From NCBI GenBank assembly GCA_030524675.1, contig JAUNGE010000033.1, positions 1 to 38,882 on the forward strand: a stretch of DNA of 38,882 nt, given 5' to 3'. The notes below the pieces were generated by a model. The model saw only the letters and a program-made list of their open reading frames with translations. It was not told the origin of the DNA and did not search any database. The translations under genes were made by a program, and so were the position numbers. The DNA comes from a bacterium. Its GTDB lineage: Bacteria > Bacillota > Clostridia > Lachnospirales > Lachnospiraceae. Position 1 is the stretch's first letter, and each line of letters begins with the position of its first letter. Positions 15,408 through 25,082 of the stretch are shown here, piece after piece.

Positions 15408-17702
15408 ATGGGTGTGGGAATAGGAATAGCAGGAAAAAAGAATGTTGTATTGCAGATGTGGCGGTCTTTTGTGCTGTTTATTCTGATACCAGTTGTGCTG
15501 TTGAATATTGCGATTTTTTACTTGCTGCATGATATGGAGCAGACAGCGGAAAATATAGCGCGGACGCGGCTGTCCCATGCGCAGTTTCTTTTGGACCAGA
15601 ATATCACGGACAGTTTGGCGGCAGCAGAAAAAATCGGCAACAATTATAATATCCAGAAAATGAGTACATTTCAGGATACATTGACGCCTGAAGACTATGG
15701 GACTCTGTGGGAGATTAAGGAGTTTCGCCAGAGCATGGTGACTGTGAATGACGCCTATTCTATCAATATTCTGTGCAATGGAAGCAATATTTTTATGACA
15801 GAAAACAGCCTATGCATGGATTTGAACCAGTTTTATCCAAGCGCCTATGCATTTGGCGATGTGCCGCTGGAGACGCTGAAAAAGTACGGCCACAAGGGAA
15901 GCCAGGTGACGTTTTATCCATTCGCTCGCTTCAGAAGCGGTGAGACTTGGAGAGACGGCATTTTTTACACCATGGTGCTGACGCCGTATGCGGGAGAAAA
16001 TACGGGTGCAACAGCGATTGTCTTTTTAAATGAGGAGAATCTGCAGGGGATTTTTGGTGAATTTGGCGTGTGGGATGCTTTGACCTATCTGATGGATGCC
16101 AATGGGCAGATTCTGTACCAGACAGGAAATACAAAATTGCAGCCGCAGAATTTTCCTGTGGATACGGACTCCAAGGGGGTATACACACTCCCGACAGCGT
16201 ATTTTGGCAGAAAAAATTTAGCCATTTCCTCCAACATTACCACAGGGCTGCAGATTGTCTCTGTGATTCCAAAGGAAAATCTGTTTATGCAGATGGGGCG
16301 TCTGCGCATTTTTATCTGGATTTTGAATGTGACTACGATTGTTATGTGCCTTTCACTTTCTCTGCGATTGGCGAGAAAGAGAAGCCGGATTCTTTCGGGG
16401 GCTCTGGATTTGATGAACCATAATGCGGGGAATGAAGAGATCGATCAGAACGAAAATGTGTTTCATGCACTGTACAATTCTGTGAGCAATATGGTGGATG
16501 CGAACGCATCGCTGCAGAATGCGCTGGGAGCGCAGAAAGAACTGCTGGCGTCTGTGTTTTGGAGCCGTGTGCTGAACATGAATTCCATGACAGATGAGGA
16601 AATTCGCCGCCTGGCGCAGAGTGCTGGAATTTCTCTGGATGCAGCCGGATACTGTCTGCTCTTAGTGGGTCTGCGCAGTGAAAATGATATGGATGCAAAG
16701 CATTGGAACCTGCTTTTGCAGAAACGGCGCCAGATGCTGGATGAACTGAATCAGGATGCGGCTTTCTCCGGCTATGTGGGAAGCAGCGGTATGGACCAAC
16801 TGGTGATTTTGATGCCTTTGAAGGAGGCGCAGTGCAGTGCATATCAGAATGTCATCGCAGAGGAGATGACAGTGTTAAAGAAGATGCTGGAGCAGGATAT
16901 CATGGTATTTTGCGTGGGAAGCACGATGTTTCACAGTCTGGGAGATATGTACAGTGCCTATGTGCGCTGTGGAAATCAGATGAATCTGTGCAGCAGTTAT
17001 CTGGAGACAAAGAGCATTATCTGGTGCAGTGAGGAAGAACTGGGGACGGAGTCGAGTTTTTACTATACGGATGAGTTGAAAAATCAGATTGTTCTGTGGA
17101 TAAAGTCGGGGCAGCAGGAGTTGGTGAAAGAGGGATTCCGCAGGATTTTGGAGGAAAATTATCTCAAACGCACGATAAGTGGCAGAATGGAGCAGCTGTT
17201 GATTGCGAAACTGAAACTGACGCTTCTCTCTGCGTATGACAGCCGCATGACGATTGATATGACGGAGGTGTTTGAGCATATTGACGAAATCCAGACCGAT
17301 GCGCTGATGTTTTCCTATATTCTGAGAGTGGCGATGGATATGTGCGGGCATTACATGGCAGGTATCAGAAGCCATGAGGATGGTATGCAGAAAAAGATTA
17401 CAGCGTATATCGACGGGCATTTTATGGAGTACGGGTTTGGACTCTCCACGATTGCGGAGCACTGCAATTTGAGTGAGACATATTTCTCGCAGATTTTCAA
17501 GGAAGTTATGGGCGAGAATTTTTCGACGTATGTGGAGAAAAAGCGCATGGCTTATGCCTATAAGCTGATTGTGGAGTCGGATATGACGATTGATATGGTG
17601 GCGGAGAAAACTGGTTACAGCAATACAAATGCATTCCGGAAGGCATACAAACGGTTTTATGGCATCAGCCCCAGCCAGAGCCGGAAAAATAGGGCAGAAT
17701 AG
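15408..17702 (+). CDS. Membrane-anchored AraC-family regulator
   Basis: 764 aa. One membrane segment near residues 20-40 and a second near 298-320 bracket an extracellular sensor of about 255 residues (Cache-like by layout). A cytoplasmic linker of about 340 residues follows, then an AraC/HTH_18 domain from about 660: L-S-T-I-A-E-H-C-N-L-S-E-T-Y-F-S-Q-I-F-K and I-D-M-V-A-E-K-T-G-Y-S-N-T-N-A-F-R-K-A-Y-K-R-F-Y-G. This is the YesN-like one-protein sensor type found with LplB/YtcP transporters. The ribosome site GGGGG ends 2 nt before ATG 15408, so GTG 15414 may be the true start. It probably activates this locus on sensing the glycan; a cre-like site lies just upstream. Confidence 0.88.
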   Translation: MGVGIGIAGKKNVVLQMWRSFVLFILIPVVLLNIAIFYLLHDMEQTAENIARTRLSHAQFLLDQNITDSLAAAEKIGNNYNIQKMSTFQDTLTPEDYGTLWEIKEFRQSMVTVNDAYSINILCNGSNIFMTENSLCMDLNQFYPSAYAFGDVPLETLKKYGHKGSQVTFYPFARFRSGETWRDGIFYTMVLTPYAGENTGATAIVFLNEENLQGIFGEFGVWDALTYLMDANGQILYQTGNTKLQPQNFPVDTDSKGVYTLPTAYFGRKNLAISSNITTGLQIVSVIPKENLFMQMGRLRIFIWILNVTTIVMCLSLSLRLARKRSRILSGALDLMNHNAGNEEIDQNENVFHALYNSVSNMVDANASLQNALGAQKELLASVFWSRVLNMNSMTDEEIRRLAQSAGISLDAAGYCLLLVGLRSENDMDAKHWNLLLQKRRQMLDELNQDAAFSGYVGSSGMDQLVILMPLKEAQCSAYQNVIAEEMTVLKKMLEQDIMVFCVGSTMFHSLGDMYSAYVRCGNQMNLCSSYLETKSIIWCSEEELGTESSFYYTDELKNQIVLWIKSGQQELVKEGFRRILEENYLKRTISGRMEQLLIAKLKLTLLSAYDSRMTIDMTEVFEHIDEIQTDALMFSYILRVAMDMCGHYMAGIRSHEDGMQKKITAYIDGHFMEYGFGLSTIAEHCNLSETYFSQIFKEVMGENFSTYVEKKRMAYAYKLIVESDMTIDMVAEKTGYSNTNAFRKAYKRFYGISPSQSRKNRAE

Positions 17703-17745
17703 GTACGTGAAAATGCATCAGAAACGTGTGACGGAGGTTGGTGGG

Positions 17746-20190
17746 ATGAAGACAGTGGAAAATGGAGAATGTGTATCGAAAGATATGGCAGAGCGTGAGC
17801 TAGGACAGATACGGAAGGGCCAGCCGTACAATGGGCCGAGACTGGAGAATCATGTAGATTGGAAAGCATTTATCGGAAGACATGATATGACTTGGAGCAA
17901 GAAATCCTGTTCCTGGGACTGCGGGGCCTTTCTGGGAAATGGCAGTCTGGGGACCATGATTTATGGTGCAGAGGATAAAACCAGAAGAAATACGCTGCGG
18001 GCGGTGACTGGGCAGACGGAAGTGGAAGTGGAGACTCCAGGAAGGCCAGGTGTGTATACGAGAGTGCCGCTTGGAGAGATTGACATTGAGATGGATGGGT
18101 GGATTTTTGATGGTACTTCCATGCGGCTGGATTTGTATCAGGCAGAATTTCGCGCAAATCTGGTGACGACAAAAGGAAACGTGGCCGTGCGTGCCCTGGT
18201 TCACAGCATGGAACCCGTGATTTTGATAGAAGCAGAGCCGGATGAGACAGAGCGTGTGAGGATACATTGGAGTGCCTATCCGGAAGTGCCTGAAATCACA
18301 AAAAATGAGGATGGTATTAATTATAATCAGTATATCCCAGAGATTCGGCTGAAGCATTTTGAGCAGGATGGCGTGCAGGTGCAGGTACAGACATTCTCTG
18401 AGAGAGACGGCTGTGTGGTCGCGTACTGCCAGACAGAAAAGAAAAGTGAGAATACAAAGGAAGAGCAGGCAGAAAAAGGGAAAGGAACACAGCGTTTTTA
18501 TCTGACTGTCTTTCCAGTAAAGAATGTGAAATGCGATAGTTGGAAGGAGACTGTGTGCCAGGCAGTGCAGACCATAAAACAGGCAGCGGCCAGGCCGGTG
18601 CAGGAGTGGCAAAAAAGCCACAGAGATTGGTGGAAAGCATACTATGAGAAGAGTTTCGTCTCTTTGTCTGATACGAGGCTGGAGGGATTTTATCTGATTC
18701 AGCTCTACAAACTGGCGTCTGCGACGCGGGCGGACAAGCCGATTCTGGACAATCAAGGACCATGGATGGCTGCGACGCCATGGCCGAGAGCATGGTTTAA
18801 CATGAATGTGCAGATGGCATATTCACCGGTCTACACGGCAAATCATCTGGAAATCGGAGAATCTCTGTGCAGCAGTCTGGACCGTCATGTGGACAGCCTG
18901 ATTCAAAATGTAGCCAAGGAGTATCAGGAAGATTCGGCAGGACTGGGACGGAGCGCCGGAACAAACCTGGTGTCTGAGGTGAATGATGAAGTCGGAAATC
19001 TGACCTGGGTGATGCACAATTACTGGAGACAGTACCGCTATTCGATGGATGACGTGCGCCTGAGAGAACATCTGTATCCACTGTTAAAGAGAAGTATTCA
19101 ATACTACATGCATCTTCTGGAGAAAAAGGAGGATGGAAAGCTGCATCTTCCCAACATGATTTCTCCTGAATATGGTTCGTTTCGCCAGCTGACGGTGGAA
19201 GATACGACCTATGACCTGGCGCTTCTGCGCTGGGGATGCCAGACGCTGCTGCGTATTTGCGAGCGGCTTCAGATAGAAGAACCGATGAAGGAAACATGGG
19301 AGTATGTGTTGGAACATCTGACTCCCTATCATCAGGATGAAACGGGGCTGATGATAGGAAAAGATACGCCGCTGGCATTTGGACACCGCCATTTCAGCCA
19401 TCTGCTGCCAATTTTTCCGCTGCATCTTATCAGCGGCGATACGGAGGAGGAAAAAGCATTGGTGATGAGATGTCTGCGCCACTGGTTTTGCAGAGAAGGC
19501 GATTTGAGAGGGTTTACTTTCTCAGGAGCCGCGTCGATTGCGGCAGCCATAGGGGCCGGTGACGAGGCGTTGGCTTATGTGAAATCATCTCTGCATCTTT
19601 TTCACCCAAACACCATGTACACAGAGGCAGGGCCTGTGATAGAGTCACCGTTGGCAGTGGCCGAGGCCATTCAGGATATGCTGCTGCAAAGCTGGGGAGA
19701 TGACATCCGTGTATTTCCGGCAGTACCTGGCGAGTGGAAGGATGTGACGATTCACAACCTGCGTGCAGAAGGCGCCTTTCTGGTGAGCGCTGTGAGACGG
19801 GCGGGAGTGACGAGATGGATTCGTGTGAAGAGTCTTGCAGGAGAACCGTGCCGCGTGAAAGCTGTATTTTCAGAAAAATCAGAAGAAGATGCGGCTGAGG
19901 ATTCTGCCAGGGTTCATGTGTTATGCAAAGGACAGGACATGGCAGTGAAAAAAGACGAAAATGGGCGATTTCTTCTGGATTTGCACAAAGGGGAGGAAGC
20001 GTTCCTGTATGCAGGGGAGGAAATGCCCGAATTTGTGATAGATGCAGTGGAGCCGCAGAAGCATCTGATGCATTATTTTGGAGAAAACAAGCCGTGGAGA
20101 CTGTATGGGATTCCATTTGGAGAGGGCGGCATCGAATGTAGGGATTTAAGTCAGAAAAATAAGCAGATTCAAAGAAAGAGGAGACAATGA
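17746..20190 (+). CDS. GH95-like glycoside hydrolase
   Basis: 814 aa, cytoplasmic (no signal peptide). ATG 17746 follows GGAGG by 9 nt; ATG 17713 is possible. By eye it follows the GH95 (alpha-L-fucosidase/galactosidase) plan: N-terminal beta domain, then an (alpha/alpha)6 barrel with F351-N-M-N-V-Q (the paired asparagines of GH95), S-P-E-Y-G with E475 as candidate acid, G-H-R-H-F-S-H-L and D-M-L-L-Q-S. The family's Q-I-D-G-N-F-G aspartate position appears to read Glu633 (V-I-E-S-P). Divergent enough that the substrate is uncertain. It overlaps the next gene by 4 bp (ATGA), so the two hydrolases are made together. Confidence 0.75.
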   Translation: MKTVENGECVSKDMAERELGQIRKGQPYNGPRLENHVDWKAFIGRHDMTWSKKSCSWDCGAFLGNGSLGTMIYGAEDKTRRNTLRAVTGQTEVEVETPGRPGVYTRVPLGEIDIEMDGWIFDGTSMRLDLYQAEFRANLVTTKGNVAVRALVHSMEPVILIEAEPDETERVRIHWSAYPEVPEITKNEDGINYNQYIPEIRLKHFEQDGVQVQVQTFSERDGCVVAYCQTEKKSENTKEEQAEKGKGTQRFYLTVFPVKNVKCDSWKETVCQAVQTIKQAAARPVQEWQKSHRDWWKAYYEKSFVSLSDTRLEGFYLIQLYKLASATRADKPILDNQGPWMAATPWPRAWFNMNVQMAYSPVYTANHLEIGESLCSSLDRHVDSLIQNVAKEYQEDSAGLGRSAGTNLVSEVNDEVGNLTWVMHNYWRQYRYSMDDVRLREHLYPLLKRSIQYYMHLLEKKEDGKLHLPNMISPEYGSFRQLTVEDTTYDLALLRWGCQTLLRICERLQIEEPMKETWEYVLEHLTPYHQDETGLMIGKDTPLAFGHRHFSHLLPIFPLHLISGDTEEEKALVMRCLRHWFCREGDLRGFTFSGAASIAAAIGAGDEALAYVKSSLHLFHPNTMYTEAGPVIESPLAVAEAIQDMLLQSWGDDIRVFPAVPGEWKDVTIHNLRAEGAFLVSAVRRAGVTRWIRVKSLAGEPCRVKAVFSEKSEEDAAEDSARVHVLCKGQDMAVKKDENGRFLLDLHKGEEAFLYAGEEMPEFVIDAVEPQKHLMHYFGENKPWRLYGIPFGEGGIECRDLSQKNKQIQRKRRQ

Positions 20191-22466
20191 AACATAGTTT
20201 ACAGAAATGTGTGTGGTATAGGCGTCCGGCCGAGAGCTGGATTGAAGGATTTCCGATTGGAAACGGACGGCTCGGAGGCATGGTGGAGGGCGGTGTGAAC
20301 CGTGACCACATGTATTTGAACGAGGAGTCCATCTGGGCAGGGCATGCGGATGATTGTGTGCGCACAGATGCAAAAGAAGCAGTGAAAAAAATCCGCGAAT
20401 TGCTGTTTGCGGGAGACAGTGAGGGCGTGGAAGAGATTGTGATGCACCAGATTATGCCAAAAAAGAGGTGGTTTGGTTCTTATCAGGCGCTGGGAGAACT
20501 GGGAATCCGGCTTTTCAATACGATGGAGTATGGCGCATATGAGCGGTGCCTGGATTTGGATACGGGAATCGCCTGGACAGAGGTCTCAGATAGTACAGCG
20601 AAGACAGCAGAGGAACAGGAAAACGCAGAGGATACAAGGAGAATTCGGAAAGAATACTTTGCCTCTGCGCCGCATCAGGTGATTGCCATCCGGTATCAGA
20701 GTTTCGGTGAGCCGATGGATTTGGAGATTACACTGACGAGGGAGAAAGAGTTTGTGACGGAGTCGCCTGCTGATGGAACGCTTCGTCTGATGGGACAATG
20801 CGGCGGAGATGGCATCCGCTTTGCTGGATGGGTGCGAGTGCTTCCAAAGGGAGGAACTATGCGGACATTTCTCGTCAGACAGGGTGCAAATCCTGTAATT
20901 CAGATACGTGGCGCGCAGGAAGTGGTATGTTTTGTCTCTTCCAGGACAGACTATACCTGTGAGAACTATCTAAAGCAGTGTGCTCTGGATATTCAAAGAG
21001 CAGAACAGGATGGTTACGAGGAAGTGAAGAGGCAGCATGTCGCAGAGTATCAGAGGTATTACAGCCGGTTTGATATCGGATTCTTGGATTCCGAGGAGGA
21101 AATGCTGGAAGAGCTTTCCACATATGAGCGTTTGAGACGCCTGAAAAAAGGAGGGAAAGATGAAAATTTCTATGCCCTGCTGGCGAATTTTCACCGTTAT
21201 CTGTTGCTCTCCGCCTCCAGGCCAGGCTGCCTGCCTTCCAATCTGCAGGGGCTGTGGAATTATCAGATGTATGCACCGTGGGAGAGCGACTATCACACCA
21301 ATATCAATCTGCAGATCAATTATTGGCCAGCAGAAGCTTACAACCTGAGTGAGTGTCACACTGCCCTGTTTGACTGGCTGGAGAAAGTGAGTGTATCCGG
21401 CGCAAAGACAGCGAGGGATTACTACGGGGCGGGCGGCTGGACGCTGCACCACGCGAGCAATGTATTCTGTCACACAGCACCGTGTGCTGTTCCGGCAGGA
21501 CTCTGGCCGCTCGGAGCTGCGTGGATTGTGCGCCATTTATATGAACATTACCTCTACTGCGGGGATGCTGTATTCCTGCGCGAGAAGGCATATCCGCTGA
21601 TGAAAGGGGCCGCGCAGTTTTTGGTGGATTTTCTGGTGGAGGCGCCGGAGGGCGTGGACGGAGCCGGATATCTTGTGACCAATCCGTCCCATTCGCCGGA
21701 GAATAAATTTTATACAAAGGACAGCAAGATGACAACATTCACCTACGGCGCTGCGATGGATTTTGAGATTATCCGCGACCTGTTTGGAAACTGTCTGTCT
21801 GCGATTGAGATAATTAGGCAGACTGAGACAAAGGGGGATTTTGAGGCTGATTTTGAAAAGCAGCTGAAAGAGGTGTTAAAGCGAATTCCGCCGCTTCGCA
21901 TCAGTGAGAGAACAGGCGCAATCCAGGAGTGGATTGGGGATTATGAGGAAGTGGAACCAGGTCACAGGCATCTCTCACATCTGTACGGCGTGTATCCAGC
22001 GAGAGAAATTACTCTGGAGAAGACGCCGGAGTTTGCACAGGCGGCAAAGCGCACGCTGGAGAGAAAATTGGCGAACCATTATGACGGACAAGGATGGAGC
22101 TATGGCTGGATGGGGTGTCTTTGGGCAAGACTGCGGGAGCCTGAAAAATCCCATGAAGCGCTGGAGCAGATTGTAAAGCGCCATGTGCAGCATAATCTAT
22201 TTTTGGAGGCACATGGAAATCCCCAGGTGGGCGATGCGCAGGCAATTCCTATGACAATACTGGAATCTTTGGTGCAGTTTGACGGGGAAACGATTCTTTT
22301 GCTTCCGTCGCTTCCTAAGGCATGGAAGGATGGTTGGGTGAAGGGACTTCGCATGGTTGGCGGCTATACCCTGGATATGACATGGAAGGACGGAAAAGTG
22401 GAAACGCTCACCGTGCACAGAGAACATGTATTTCGGGAGTATCCAATCGTGGAAGCGAAGAGATAG
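20187..22466 (+). CDS. GH95-family glycoside hydrolase (alpha-L-fucosidase or galactosidase type)
   Basis: 759 aa, the usual GH95 length, no signal peptide. Clear family blocks: F-P-I-G-N-G-R-L-G-G-M near 20, L-N-E-E-S-I-W-A-G, S-D-Y-H-T-N-I-N-L-Q with N372 and N374, T-N-P-S-H-S-P-E-N with E505 (candidate acid), and G-H-R-H-L-S-H-L-Y-G-V-Y-P. Where typical members read Q-I-D-G-N-F-G, this protein reads Q680-V-G-D-A-Q, shifting or replacing the catalytic aspartate. It should trim imported fucosylated or galactosylated oligosaccharides inside the cell; the altered site may mean a different specificity. Starts inside the stop of the previous gene. Confidence 0.88.
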   Translation: MKHSLQKCVWYRRPAESWIEGFPIGNGRLGGMVEGGVNRDHMYLNEESIWAGHADDCVRTDAKEAVKKIRELLFAGDSEGVEEIVMHQIMPKKRWFGSYQALGELGIRLFNTMEYGAYERCLDLDTGIAWTEVSDSTAKTAEEQENAEDTRRIRKEYFASAPHQVIAIRYQSFGEPMDLEITLTREKEFVTESPADGTLRLMGQCGGDGIRFAGWVRVLPKGGTMRTFLVRQGANPVIQIRGAQEVVCFVSSRTDYTCENYLKQCALDIQRAEQDGYEEVKRQHVAEYQRYYSRFDIGFLDSEEEMLEELSTYERLRRLKKGGKDENFYALLANFHRYLLLSASRPGCLPSNLQGLWNYQMYAPWESDYHTNINLQINYWPAEAYNLSECHTALFDWLEKVSVSGAKTARDYYGAGGWTLHHASNVFCHTAPCAVPAGLWPLGAAWIVRHLYEHYLYCGDAVFLREKAYPLMKGAAQFLVDFLVEAPEGVDGAGYLVTNPSHSPENKFYTKDSKMTTFTYGAAMDFEIIRDLFGNCLSAIEIIRQTETKGDFEADFEKQLKEVLKRIPPLRISERTGAIQEWIGDYEEVEPGHRHLSHLYGVYPAREITLEKTPEFAQAAKRTLERKLANHYDGQGWSYGWMGCLWARLREPEKSHEALEQIVKRHVQHNLFLEAHGNPQVGDAQAIPMTILESLVQFDGETILLLPSLPKAWKDGWVKGLRMVGGYTLDMTWKDGKVETLTVHREHVFREYPIVEAKR

Positions 22467-22478
22467 AGATAGATTTTA

Positions 22479-22535
22479 AAGGCGCGCAGATGCATACTGT
22501 CATACAGAGCAGGCGGCGCGCCTTCACGTTTTTTT
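22479..22535 (+). terminator. Terminator of the glycan locus
   Basis: AAGGCGCGC (22479-22487) pairs with GCGCGCCTT (22516-22524), followed by CACG and seven T. Very GC-rich stem with a 28-nt loop. Confidence 0.8.
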
Positions 22536-22564
22536 GGGAGAATGATTGAAAACGCAAAAAGAAC

Positions 22565-22593
22565 TTGCATTTTTGCGGCAGTGGTGCTATACT
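22565..22593 (+). promoter_or_regulatory. Promoter of the rimP-nusA-infB operon
   Basis: TTGCAT (22565-22570), 17 bp, TATACT (22588-22593) with an extended -10 TGC. Transcription would start near 22600, giving a roughly 90-nt leader that contains a perfect hairpin. Confidence 0.7.
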
Positions 22594-22618
22594 GTCAGTG
22601 ATAACATGGAGGGATGGC

Positions 22619-22644
22619 AAAGAGTGGACGTGAGTCCACTCTTT
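22619..22644 (+). promoter_or_regulatory. Leader hairpin upstream of rimP
   Basis: An 11-bp perfect stem, AAAGAGTGGAC and its complement, closed by a GTGA (GNRA-type) tetraloop, followed by CTGTTTGTTTC. It starts about 20 nt into the predicted transcript and ends 45 nt before the rimP ATG. It could be an attenuator sensing NusA or a transcript-stabilising element. Confidence 0.65.
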
Positions 22645-22688
22645 CTGTTTGTTTCATAGGAAAGAGAAAGGATGGAGGTGGTTTGAAG

Positions 22689-23153
22689 ATGACAAGAAGA
22701 GAAGAATACGAGTCGAAGACAGAGGGATATCTGCTGCCTCTCATGCAGGAGTATCAGTTTGAACTGGTGGATGTGGAATATGTGAAGGAAGCGGGGACCT
22801 GGTATCTGAGAGCCTATATCGATAAAGAAGGCGGTATCACAGTGGATGACTGTGAAGTTATCAGCAGAAAACTGGGAGACTGGTTGGATGAAAAGGATTT
22901 TATTGCAGACAGCTATATCCTTGAGGTCAGCTCACCAGGGCTTGGACGTCCATTGAAGAAAGAGAAAGATTTTAAGAGAAGCATTGGAAAGGATGTGGAG
23001 GTTCGCCTTTACCGTGCGAGAGAAAAACAAAAAGAATTTACTGGGATGCTGAAGGCATATGATGAAACGTCTGTGACGATCGAGTGCGATGGAGAGGACC
23101 TTGTATTTGAGAAAGCAGATATCGCACTGATTCGCCTGGCACTGGATTTTTAG
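22689..23153 (+). CDS. rimP: Ribosome maturation factor RimP
   Basis: 154 aa, the usual length. L-V-D-V-E-Y-V-K-E near 23, L-R-A-Y-I-D-K-E-G-G-I-T-V-D-D-C near 40 and E-V-S-S-P-G-L-G-R-P-L near 82 are the family signatures. RimP acts in 30S subunit assembly. ATG 22689 has GGAGG 10 nt upstream; TTG 22683 is a close alternative. First gene of the operon; nusA follows 158 bp later, a spacer that holds two small inverted repeats (23209-23226 and 23236-23254). Confidence 0.95.
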   Translation: MTRREEYESKTEGYLLPLMQEYQFELVDVEYVKEAGTWYLRAYIDKEGGITVDDCEVISRKLGDWLDEKDFIADSYILEVSSPGLGRPLKKEKDFKRSIGKDVEVRLYRAREKQKEFTGMLKAYDETSVTIECDGEDLVFEKADIALIRLALDF

Positions 23154-23311
23154 TATTAGAAAAGTCCCAGACGGCGCACAGGGGAGAACATGCCGCAGGT
23201 CAGAAGGTTGAAAATAAACTTTCAAATCTGCCTGAATGACGCAGCAAGCGCGTCAAGATAAGGAAAGAATGGCGGAGAGAGCCGCTGATAGAGTAGTAGG
23301 AGGATACCAAA

Positions 23312-24454
23312 ATGAATAAGGAACTGTTAGAGTCGTTGGAGATTCTGGAAAAGACAAAGGGGATTAAAAAAGATGAACTGATTGATGCAATCGAAAATTC
23401 TCTTTTAACTGCCTGTAAGACACACTTCGGAAAAGCAGATAATATCAGAGCAATCGTAAATAAGACAACAGGTGATTTGAGTGTTTATGCAGAGAAAGAG
23501 GTTGTAGAGACTGTGCAGGACCCGCTGACACAGATTTGTCTGGATGAGGCGAGAATCCGCAATCCAAAATATATTCTTGGGGATATCGCACAGGTTCCGA
23601 TTGCATCCAAAGAATTCAGCCGCATTGCCACACAGAATGCAAAGAACGTTATCAAGCAGAAACTGAGTGAGGCAGAGAGAATTTCTCTGTACAATGAGTA
23701 TTCTGCTCTGGAGAAAGATATCACAACCGGTATTGTACAGCGCTATGTGGGACGCAATCTGAGCATCAACTTGGGCCGTACGGATGCGATGTTGAGTGAG
23801 AGTGAGCAGGTGAGAGGCGAGGTGTTCCGCCCGACAGAGCGTATCAAAGTGTACGTGCTGGAAGTAAAGGATACTACAAAAGGACCGAGAATTTCCGTTT
23901 CCAGAACACATCCAGATCTGGTAAAGAGATTGTTTGAGGCTGAGGTGCCGGACATTCATGAAGGAATTGTAGAGATTAAGGGAATCGCACGCGAGGCAGG
24001 TTCCAGAACAAAGATGGCTGTGTACTCCAACAATCCAGAAGTGGACCCTGTAGGTTCCTGCGTCGGCGTAAACGGCGCGAGAGTGAATGCAGTTGTGAAC
24101 GAGCTGCGCGGAGAAAAGATTGATATCATCAACTGGGACCCGAATCCGGCATATCTGATTGAGAATGCGCTCAGTCCGGCGAAGGTAATTTCCGTTGTGG
24201 CAGATGAGGAGGAGAAAGAGGCGCAGGTGATTGTTCCAGATCATCAGCTTTCTTTAGCAATCGGAAAAGAAGGACAGAATGCGAGACTGGCAGCGAGATT
24301 GACAGGATTTCGGATTGATATCAAGAGCGAGACACAGGCAAGAGAACTCGGATTGTTTGACGAGATGGATTATGACCAGTATGAAGAGGCCGGAGAAGCG
24401 CAGAATAATTATACTGGCTATGAAGAAATGCAGACAGAAGAAGACTACCATTAA
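23312..24454 (+). CDS. nusA: Transcription termination/antitermination factor NusA
   Basis: 380 aa, the length of Gram-positive NusA without the C-terminal acidic repeats of E. coli. An N-terminal RNA-polymerase-binding domain (1-130) is followed by S1 (about 135-200), then two KH domains with [12 protein letters not shown] near 250 and [14 protein letters not shown] near 314. It binds RNA polymerase and nascent RNA to modulate pausing and termination. AGGAGG precedes the ATG. Confidence 0.97.
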   Translation: MNKELLESLEILEKTKGIKKDELIDAIENSLLTACKTHFGKADNIRAIVNKTTGDLSVYAEKEVVETVQDPLTQICLDEARIRNPKYILGDIAQVPIASKEFSRIATQNAKNVIKQKLSEAERISLYNEYSALEKDITTGIVQRYVGRNLSINLGRTDAMLSESEQVRGEVFRPTERIKVYVLEVKDTTKGPRISVSRTHPDLVKRLFEAEVPDIHEGIVEIKGIAREAGSRTKMAVYSNNPEVDPVGSCVGVNGARVNAVVNELRGEKIDIINWDPNPAYLIENALSPAKVISVVADEEEKEAQVIVPDHQLSLAIGKEGQNARLAARLTGFRIDIKSETQARELGLFDEMDYDQYEEAGEAQNNYTGYEEMQTEEDYH

Positions 24455-24481
24455 AGAAAAGAAACAGGAGCGGGAAGTGAT

Positions 24482-24754
24482 TTGGTGAGCACAAAGAAAG
24501 TACCATTGCGCCAGTGTGTTGGGTGCAGTGAGATGAAGAGTAAGAAAGAGATGGTTCGGGTGATAAAAACACCGGAAGGGGAAATCCTGATAGATGCGAC
24601 CGGCAGAAAGAATGGGCGCGGCGCCTATCTGTGCCCGTCGATGGATTGTCTGCTGAAGGCAGAAAAGAACCATGGACTGGAGCGCTCTTTTAAGATGGCC
24701 ATCCCGAAAGATGTATATGAAAGCCTGAAAAAGGAGATGGAAGCACTTGGATAA
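24482..24754 (+). CDS. ylxR: YlxR-family RNA-binding protein
   Basis: 90 aa, starting at TTG 24482 with AGGAG 11 nt upstream (GTG 24485 also possible). R-Q-C-V-G-C near 10 and G-R-G-A-Y-L-C-P near 46 are the DUF448/YlxR signature. YlxR proteins are reported to bind nucleoid or RNase P-type RNA components in related bacteria; the exact role here is not shown by the sequence. It overlaps the next gene by 8 bp. Confidence 0.93.
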   Translation: MVSTKKVPLRQCVGCSEMKSKKEMVRVIKTPEGEILIDATGRKNGRGAYLCPSMDCLLKAEKNHGLERSFKMAIPKDVYESLKKEMEALG

Positions 24755-25082
24755 TAAAAAGAAAGTATTGAATTTAATCGGGCTTGCAGAGAAGGCAGGA
24801 AAGGTGGCCAGCGGAGAGTTTTCAGCAGAACAGGCAGTAAAAAAAGGAAAGGCATCCTTGGTAGTTGTCTCGGAGGAGGCATCTGCCAACACAAAGAAAA
24901 AGTTTGCCGACATGTGTACTTACTACAAGGTTCCTGTTTTGTATCTGGCAGCGAAGGAAGAACTCGGACACAGTATCGGGAAAGCAATGCGGGCGTCGCT
25001 TGCAATCCTAGATGAGGGATTCGGGAAGGCAATCGTGAAACAAATGAATGCAGATGGAGGTAGTGAGTATGAAGGTAAATGA
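24747..25082 (+). CDS. ylxQ: L7Ae-family ribosomal-type protein YlxQ
   Basis: 111 aa from a TTG overlapping the ylxR stop, with AAGGAG upstream. [15 protein letters not shown] and [14 protein letters not shown] match the L7Ae/L30e/YbxF group that binds kink-turn RNA. Its end overlaps the infB start by 14 bp, so translation is coupled through the operon. Confidence 0.9.
   Translation: MDNKKKVLNLIGLAEKAGKVASGEFSAEQAVKKGKASLVVVSEEASANTKKKFADMCTYYKVPVLYLAAKEELGHSIGKAMRASLAILDEGFGKAIVKQMNADGGSEYEGK

Noticed and set aside
17590-17745. Longer N-terminus of the first GH95-like protein
   Set aside because: It would overlap the AraC gene by over 100 bp in another frame and lacks a binding site; GGAGG supports 17746.
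22619-22644. rimP leader hairpin as a plain terminator of upstream transcription
   Set aside because: A strong terminator already ends the glycan locus at 22535, the promoter lies between, and the T tract after the hairpin is interrupted.
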